DNA of 38,423 nucleotides from Rhodobacter sp. (GTDB taxonomy: Bacteria; Pseudomonadota; Alphaproteobacteria; Rhodobacterales; Rhodobacteraceae). The stretch lies in contig PNJK01000032.1 in the NCBI GenBank assembly GCA_013821825.1, positions 1-38,423 of the forward strand. The letters are read 5' to 3'. Numbering within the stretch: position 1 is the stretch's first letter; each line of letters starts with the position of its first letter. The notes beneath the pieces were generated by a model, which saw only the letters and a list, made by a program, of their open reading frames with translations, had not been told where the DNA came from and searched no databases. The translations under genes were made by a program, and so were the position numbers. Positions 34,011-38,423 of this stretch are shown here, piece by piece.

Positions 34011-34275
34011 TCCCCTGCCGCGCGGCCCGGCCGCCCCGGCGACGGGGTTGGTCGGGGGTGGTCAGCGCCGCTGTCAGCACCGCGGTCATCGGATGGTCCG
34101 GCACCTTTTGCGCGTATTCCGCAATCAGCGTGCGCACCGCATCCGGCACCGACCGCCCCGAGGGGATGGACAGCGCCCAGTCAACGAAGATCGACCGGCA
34201 TTCGCCCGCCGTGATCCCTTCGATCCGGTAGCTTTCCCGCACCAGACCCTTCGGGTCGGCCTCAGCCACGTCCAT
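34000..34275 (-). CDS. Small hypothetical protein overlapping glnE
   Basis: A 91-residue soluble protein I do not recognise. It starts 14 bases inside the end of glnE, and GGGGAG lies seven bases before the ATG at 34275; another ATG at 34290 with GGGGA six bases upstream would add five residues. The core (VRESYRIEGITAGECRSIFVDWALSI) is well ordered, and the C-terminal third is proline- and arginine-rich. Position at the end of glnE suggests translational coupling with it. Confidence 0.68.
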   Translation of the reverse strand: MDVAEADPKGLVRESYRIEGITAGECRSIFVDWALSIPSGRSVPDAVRTLIAEYAQKVPDHPMTAVLTAALTTPDQPRRRGGRAARQGISG

Positions 34276-37111
34276 CGCCCGTCTCCCCATCTTCGTCCCC
34301 ATCATCACCCGGCCCCACCAGCCGCCCGATCGCCGCCGCCGCCGCCGCGACGCTGCGCGCAATTCCGGCCTCCAGGTCAGCCGTATCCTTCGCCCCGGTT
34401 TCCCGCAGCACGAAGGCCCGCCCTCCCTCGCCAAGGCTGACCATGTCTGGCACGTCCTCGGTAAGAAGCCTGATTGCCGCGTGCAACTGCCACAGCAACC
34501 TGTAGGCAGAGAGCAGCGCCTGCGCGTCCGATTCCGGCAATACCCGGACGCTCTCCGTCACACTCTGGCCCACAGAGGTCTGGCCCACAGCGTTCTGGCC
34601 CGCTGCAATCTGGCGCTCCACGCCCCGCGCCGGGCTGCCCGAAAGCAATGCCACGGTCTGCGCGGCAAGCTCGATATCCATGATGCGGCCCGCGCCATTC
34701 TTTGCGTCCCACGGGCCTTGCGCCGGTTTGGCCCCCTGCACCCGCGCCCGCATCGCCGCAACGTCGGCCCGCACCTTTGCGCCCTGCCCCTTTACCGCCA
34801 GCAGCGCGCGGCGGAAGGCCTCGACCTCGCCGGCAAGCGTCGCCTCGCCCGCCAGCACCCGGGCGCGGGTCAGGGCCAGGTGTTCCCAGGTCCAGGCCTC
34901 GGTCTCCTGGTAGGCGGAGAAGCTTTGCAGGCTGGTTGCCACCGGACCCTGTCGCCCCGAGGGGCGCAGCCGCATGTCGACCTCGTAAAGCCGCCCTTCC
35001 GGCATCTGCGCGGTCAAAGCGGTCACCAAAGCCTGGGTCAGGCGCGCGTAGTAAGGCCGGGTCGCCAGCGGCCGGGGGCCGTCCGAACCCTCGACGCCGG
35101 TCGCGTCATAAATCACGATCAGATCCAGATCCGAGGTCGCATTCAGCCGCGCCGCACCAAGCGAGCCGATGCCCAGCACCACCGCGCCCCGTCCCGGCAT
35201 CGCCCCATGCTTCCGGGCGAAGTCGGCGGCGACCACGTCCCAGATCACCGACACCACCACCTCGGCCAGATCGGCATAGTGCTTGGCCGCCTCGAACCCG
35301 TCGATCAGCCCGCGCAGGTGATGCACCCCCACCCGGAAATGCCATTCCTTCATCCAGCGCCGCGCCATGTCCAGCCGCGCCTCGTAATCCGTCGACAGTG
35401 CCAGACGGGCGGAAAGCTCGGCCTTCAGAGCCTGCACGCCCGGCCAGTCGCCCCAGAAACTGCCGCCGATCACCCCGTCCAGCACGCCCGCATTGCGCGA
35501 CAGATACCGCGCCAGCCCCGGAGCCGATCCGGCGATGTCGACGATCAGTTCGACCAGCGACGGATTGGCCTCGAACAGCGCGAAGATCTGCACACCCGAG
35601 GGCAGACCGGCCAGAAATCCGTCCAGCGCCACCAGCGCCTCGTCCGGGTTCGCCGCCCGGGCCAACTCGCGCAGCAGGCGCGGACGCAGGCGGCGGAACA
35701 GGGCCCGCGCGCGCTCTGACCGCAAGGCAGGATAGCTTTCCCAGCCCTTGGTGATCGCCCGCGCCGTCGCGGAGAGTTCTGGCCCCTCCTCTGCCTCGTT
35801 GGGCGCGAAGAAACCCTCGGTCAGCCGGTCGGTGCGGTGCAGCCGGTCCAGCAGGTCGCGGCGAAAGCTGGCCTCGTCCTGCCCGCAGAAGGCGGCGATC
35901 CGGGCCACCCCCTCGGGCGTGGAGGGCATCAGGTGGGTCTGCGCGTCATTCACCATCTGCAACCGGTGTTCCACCTCACGGTGCGCGCGATAAAGGCCGG
36001 TCAGTTCGGTCGCCACCTCGGGCGGGATCCAGCCTTTCACGGCCAGCGCGGCAAGACCGCCGACCGTGGTTCGATCCCGCAATTCGGGGTCGCGCCCGCC
36101 GGCGATAAGCTGCCGGGTCTGGGTGAAAAACTCGATCTCGCGGATGCCGCCCGCCCCAAGCTTCATGTTATGGCCTTCAACGGCAAGCTTGCCATGCAGC
36201 CCTCGATGGTCTCGGATGCGCAGCCGCATGTCATGCGCGTCCTGGATTGCCACGAAATCCAGATGCTTGCGCCAGACGAAAGGGGTCAGGGTCTTCAGGA
36301 ACCGGTCTCCCGCCTCCAGATCCCCGCCGCAGGCCCGGGCCTTGATATAGGCCGCGCGCTCCCAGGTGCGGCCCTCGGCCTCGTAATAGGCTTCGGCGGC
36401 GGCCATCGACAGGCAGACCGGGGTCACACTGGCATCGGGACGCAAGCGGAGGTCCGAGCGGAACACATAGCTATCCGTCACATCCGACAGGATCGCCGTC
36501 ATGCGACGGGCAACGCGGATGAAGGACGCCCGCGCTTCCTGTTCCTCGCCCGGATAACGGGTTTCATCGAAGAGACAGATCAGGTCGATGTCGGAGGAGT
36601 AATTCAACTCTCCCGCCCCCATCTTCCCCATCGCCAGCGCCACCATGCCCCCGGCGGTCGCGGCGTCATCGGGCGTGGCACCGGGCAGGCGACCGCGCCG
36701 GATCTCTTCGGCGACCTGCGTGGTCAGCGCCAGATGCACTGCCCGGTCCGCCAGCCGGGTCAACGCCCCGGTCACCGCCTCCAGCGACCAGACGCCACCC
36801 AGATCGCAAGTCGCCGACAACAACGCCACCCGGCGCTTGGCCTCACGCAGGGCCAGCGGCAGATCCGCAAGTGCGACCCCGTCCAGGGCGGCAAGCACGG
36901 CGTCCAGCGCTGCCTCGGGCGCGTCCAGCGCTCCCTCCAGCCATTCTGCCTCGCGCAGCAAAAGGCCGCGCAGATAGGGGCTGCAACCGGCCGTGTTGGC
37001 AAGCAGTTCCATCACTTCGGAAGGAAAGCCGGGAAGACTGGCACGGATGTCGGTTGCCGCTGCCGGATCGAAGGCGATGGGACAGCGGGTGATGCGTCGG
37101 GCAAATGTCAT
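34262..37111 (-). CDS. glnE: Bifunctional glutamine synthetase adenylyltransferase/deadenylase
   Basis: A 949-residue enzyme that attaches AMP to glutamine synthetase when nitrogen is plentiful and removes it when scarce, following signals from PII. It has two nucleotidyltransferase domains: the N-terminal removing domain with MGKMGAGELNYSSDIDLI (metal aspartates near 174 and 176) and the C-terminal adding domain with GSLGAARLNATSDLDLIVIYD (near 661 and 663), each followed by helical bundles. KLGAGGIREIEFFTQ is also typical. The start at 37111 gives normal length; an upstream start at 37183 is less likely. Near residues 837-851 a five-residue repeat (AGQNA, VGQTS, VGQSV) interrupts the C-terminal bundle. 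Confidence 0.95.
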   Translation of the reverse strand: MTFARRITRCPIAFDPAAATDIRASLPGFPSEVMELLANTAGCSPYLRGLLLREAEWLEGALDAPEAALDAVLAALDGVALADLPLALREAKRRVALLSATCDLGGVWSLEAVTGALTRLADRAVHLALTTQVAEEIRRGRLPGATPDDAATAGGMVALAMGKMGAGELNYSSDIDLICLFDETRYPGEEQEARASFIRVARRMTAILSDVTDSYVFRSDLRLRPDASVTPVCLSMAAAEAYYEAEGRTWERAAYIKARACGGDLEAGDRFLKTLTPFVWRKHLDFVAIQDAHDMRLRIRDHRGLHGKLAVEGHNMKLGAGGIREIEFFTQTRQLIAGGRDPELRDRTTVGGLAALAVKGWIPPEVATELTGLYRAHREVEHRLQMVNDAQTHLMPSTPEGVARIAAFCGQDEASFRRDLLDRLHRTDRLTEGFFAPNEAEEGPELSATARAITKGWESYPALRSERARALFRRLRPRLLRELARAANPDEALVALDGFLAGLPSGVQIFALFEANPSLVELIVDIAGSAPGLARYLSRNAGVLDGVIGGSFWGDWPGVQALKAELSARLALSTDYEARLDMARRWMKEWHFRVGVHHLRGLIDGFEAAKHYADLAEVVVSVIWDVVAADFARKHGAMPGRGAVVLGIGSLGAARLNATSDLDLIVIYDATGVEGSDGPRPLATRPYYARLTQALVTALTAQMPEGRLYEVDMRLRPSGRQGPVATSLQSFSAYQETEAWTWEHLALTRARVLAGEATLAGEVEAFRRALLAVKGQGAKVRADVAAMRARVQGAKPAQGPWDAKNGAGRIMDIELAAQTVALLSGSPARGVERQIAAGQNAVGQTSVGQSVTESVRVLPESDAQALLSAYRLLWQLHAAIRLLTEDVPDMVSLGEGGRAFVLRETGAKDTADLEAGIARSVAAAAAAIGRLVGPGDDGDEDGETGDGRG
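34564..34620. repeat. 15-bp tandem repeat inside glnE
   Basis: Almost four tandem units of 15 bases, each starting TCTGGCC or TCTGGCG (34564, 34579, 34594, 34609). The first two differ at only three positions and later ones more. The period is a multiple of three, so the frame is kept and five-residue units are encoded. Confidence 0.8.
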
Positions 37112-37198
37112 GGTTGCCAGAGTGTAGCGGCACGCCAGCAGCGTCAATCGCCAGGCGTCAATGCAAGCGATCCCGGGACACATCGTCCAGATCAGGCC

Positions 37199-37348
37199 AT
37201 GAAAGGGTCGTCCGCGCTTGGTCTGGTCGCAAATCCTCCCGCCAAAGGCAGGGTCGGGCCGGTGGCGCCCCCGGCGCGCAACGGCGAGACAGAAGCGGAG
37301 CGGCGGAACCCGCTCGGCATGCTGGCGCGGGGCGTCGTTGGCAGCTGA
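37199..37348 (+). CDS. Possible 49-residue small protein
   Basis: An ATG-to-TGA frame (MKGSSALGLVANPP...ARGVVGS) between glnE and the DUF2852 gene. It is basic, has no membrane segment, and only a weak CAGG three bases before the ATG. Third codon positions are mostly G or C but no more than expected in such DNA. Listed for completeness; it may be chance. Confidence 0.2.
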   Translation: MKGSSALGLVANPPAKGRVGPVAPPARNGETEAERRNPLGMLARGVVGS

Positions 37349-37366
37349 TGTGAATTATCTTCACAT
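37348..37366. promoter_or_regulatory. Inverted repeat ATGTGAA-N5-TTCACAT, copy 1
   Basis: A perfect seven-base inverted repeat with a TTATC spacer, 81 bases before the DUF2852 ATG. Its arms and spacer length are identical to those of copy 2 at 37406. The half-sites are seven bases apart when written TGTGA/TCACA, one more than in a CRP site. Confidence 0.6.
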
Positions 37367-37405
37367 ACCTCTTGATCCGCCGCCCCCGAATGTGCATCTT
37401 GGCGA

Positions 37406-37424
37406 ATGTGAAGAACATTCACAT
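37406..37424. promoter_or_regulatory. Inverted repeat ATGTGAA-N5-TTCACAT, copy 2
   Basis: The second copy, spacer GAACA, lies 23 bases before the DUF2852 ATG. Its centre is 58 bases from that of copy 1, between five and six helical turns. A dimeric regulator bound here would cover the likely transcription start. Confidence 0.6.
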
Positions 37425-37446
37425 CCCGCAACCTGGAGACCCGCCC

Positions 37447-37935
37447 ATGCAGACCTATTCCGACACCGCCCGGCCTGGCGGGATCCGTAACACCCTTCGT
37501 CGTGGCGAATCCTGGCTTGACCGTCGCGGCAAAGGGGCCTGGATCGCCGCAATGGTCCTGGGCTTCATCATCTTCTGGCCCGTGGGTCTTGCCCTTCTGG
37601 CCTACATGATCTGGGGAAAACGCATGTTTGCATCATCCTGCGGCCACCGCCGCGCCAACCCTGACCACGGCTGGGGCCGCCACGCCTATCGTGCGGCGCA
37701 AGCCACCGGCAACCATGCCTTCGACGGCTACAAGGCCGAGGCCCTGCGCCGGCTGGAAGAAGAGCAGGAAGCCTTCGAGGCTTTTCTGCAGCGCCTGCGC
37801 AACTCGAAGGACAAGACCGAGTTCGACGCCTTCATGGAAGACCGCGCCCGCGCCACGGCCGAACAGGATGCCACGGCATCCGAGGCCGGCAGTGATGCAA
37901 AGCCTGCCGACGGCGCGCGCGCCGGCGAATACTGA
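37447..37935 (+). CDS. DUF2852 membrane protein
   Basis: A 162-residue protein of the DUF2852 family, found mostly in alphaproteobacteria and of unknown function. Residues 31-56 form one or two close membrane helices (AWIAAMVLGFIIFWPVGLALLAYMIWGKRMF). A histidine- and arginine-rich stretch follows, then a charged helix (residues 95-130) likely to form a coiled coil, and an acidic, alanine-rich disordered tail. GGAG stands eight bases before the ATG at 37447; a TTG start further up would translate through operator copy 2. It is transcribed alone, between two inverted repeats and a strong terminator. Confidence 0.85.
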   Translation: MQTYSDTARPGGIRNTLRRGESWLDRRGKGAWIAAMVLGFIIFWPVGLALLAYMIWGKRMFASSCGHRRANPDHGWGRHAYRAAQATGNHAFDGYKAEALRRLEEEQEAFEAFLQRLRNSKDKTEFDAFMEDRARATAEQDATASEAGSDAKPADGARAGEY

Positions 37936-37957
37936 TCCCGGGCTGACCCGCAACCCT

Positions 37958-37987
37958 GCCCCGCTCCACCCCGTGGGGCGGGGCTTT
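37958..37987 (+). terminator. Strong terminator after the DUF2852 gene
   Basis: GCCCCGCTCCAC pairs with GTGGGGCGGGGC (12 pairs, one T-G) around a CCC loop, followed by TTT. It starts 22 bases after the DUF2852 stop codon. Confidence 0.8.
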
Positions 37988-38087
37988 GCATGCGCCAGGT
38001 CCGCACTCCCGCCCATTCCGCACAGGCCCCTTGGCGGATCGTTTTAGGCTTGCTAGGCTTTCACTGTTCCATCTCAGCCCGGTTCCG

Positions 38088-38423
38088 ATGCGCCATACGC
38101 TTCCCCTTGCTCCGCAGTTCTATGTGACTGCCCCTCAGCCCTGCCCCTATCTTCCGGGCCGGATGGAGCGGAAGCTGTTTACCGCCTTGCAGGGCGAACA
38201 TGCGCAAAAGCTGAACGACACCCTGTCAAAGCAAGGCTTTCGCCGCAGCCAGAACGTGCTTTACCGCCCGTCCTGCGCCGAATGCTCGGCCTGCATGTCG
38301 GCCCGCATCCGGGTTGCGGATTTTGCCCCCAGCCGGTCGCATCGCCGCATCCTGAAGCGCAACGGACACCTGCGGCGCAACGCCACCTCGCCCTGGGCGA
38401 CCGAAGACCAGTTCACCCTGTTT
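38088..38423 (+). CDS. bpt: Aspartate/glutamate leucyltransferase, 5' part
   Basis: The first 112 codons of a gene cut by the window edge. It begins [20 protein letters not shown], continues [17 protein letters not shown] and [21 protein letters not shown], and has the paired cysteines of [14 protein letters not shown]. These match Bpt, which transfers leucine from tRNA to proteins with N-terminal aspartate or glutamate and so marks them for ClpAP degradation through the N-end rule. The ATG at 38088 fits the family N-terminus. About half of the protein is missing. Confidence 0.92.
   Translation, partial: MRHTLPLAPQFYVTAPQPCPYLPGRMERKLFTALQGEHAQKLNDTLSKQGFRRSQNVLYRPSCAECSACMSARIRVADFAPSRSHRRILKRNGHLRRNATSPWATEDQFTLF

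Larger units (their letters stand above)
37112..37446. other. Divergent control region between glnE and the DUF2852 gene
   Basis: About 335 bases separate the two gene starts. The part near the DUF2852 gene holds the two inverted repeats listed separately. The middle holds a possible 49-codon frame on the plus strand (37199-37348). Promoters cannot be placed with confidence; TTGATC (37372) with CATCTT 17 bases later is a weak candidate lying between the two repeats. Confidence 0.6.

Noticed and set aside
35837-37348. A 503-codon plus-strand frame opposite glnE
   Set aside because: Mirror frame of glnE; only its last 49 codons lie outside glnE and are listed separately at low confidence.
37348-37424. 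CRP-type sites (TGTGA-N6-TCACA)
   Set aside because: The spacing in both copies is N7, not N6, so they are not standard CRP sites.

Overview
The window reads as a chromosomal segment of a GC-rich alphaproteobacterium of the Rhodobacter/Paracoccus group (order Rhodobacterales). The grounds are gene content and protein style: a one-cysteine DksA, a DUF2852 protein, paired Hint-domain proteins, a MoxR/DUF2927/VWA cluster, an Entner-Doudoroff edd-eda pair, a class II DAHP synthase and a Bpt-type aminoacyl-tRNA-protein transferase. Genus and species cannot be fixed from sequence reading alone. Both edges cut genes: at the left only the ATG and two bases of a minus-strand gene (probably gmk) remain, and at the right bpt is cut after 112 codons.

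Region by region: 1-4.3 kb holds yicC (minus), a PAS_5 protein (plus), class II DAHP synthase (minus, with promoter and terminator) and a GlxA/GbdR-type regulator (plus). 4.3-13.8 kb holds a minus-strand PQQ-dependent aldose dehydrogenase facing a long plus-strand operon: a branched-chain-amino-acid-type ABC importer (binding protein, two ATPases, two permeases), a small exported protein placed between ATPase and permease genes, and an 806-residue dimethylglycine/sarcosine dehydrogenase-like flavoprotein, closed by a strong hairpin. 13.8-18.1 kb holds a MobA-like nucleotidyltransferase, an RTX-repeat/Hint protein, a second Hint protein, a gene-free AT-richer stretch and tRNA-Leu(CAA) with a readable promoter. 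18.2-24.0 kb is housekeeping: YpfJ zinc peptidase, DsbB, dGTPase, A-type Fe-S carrier, exonuclease III, FAD monooxygenase and DksA.

24.2-29.6 kb carries a MoxR AAA+ ATPase followed by a tightly packed six-gene run (DUF2927 lipoprotein, two-helix membrane protein, CoxE-like VWA protein, one-helix membrane protein, DedA protein, M48 peptidase). 29.6-38.4 kb holds a PIN-domain protein, an RlmI-like methyltransferase, edd-eda behind a perfect LacI-type operator, a small overlapping hypothetical gene, glnE, a DUF2852 gene behind two identical inverted repeats, and the start of bpt.

How the genes may work together: the importer, the small exported protein and the flavoprotein probably form one uptake-and-oxidation unit for an N-methylated or amino-acid-like compound, and the nearby GlxA/GbdR-type regulator is a plausible but unproven controller. 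The MoxR-VWA run looks like an envelope-located ATPase/metal-binding/protease assembly with no known function. The strongest unexplained nucleotide signals are the paired ATGTGAA-N5-TTCACAT repeats before the DUF2852 gene, two bridging mini-ORFs in the transporter operon, a palindrome flanked by direct repeats upstream of the small Hint gene, and a 15-bp tandem repeat inside glnE.
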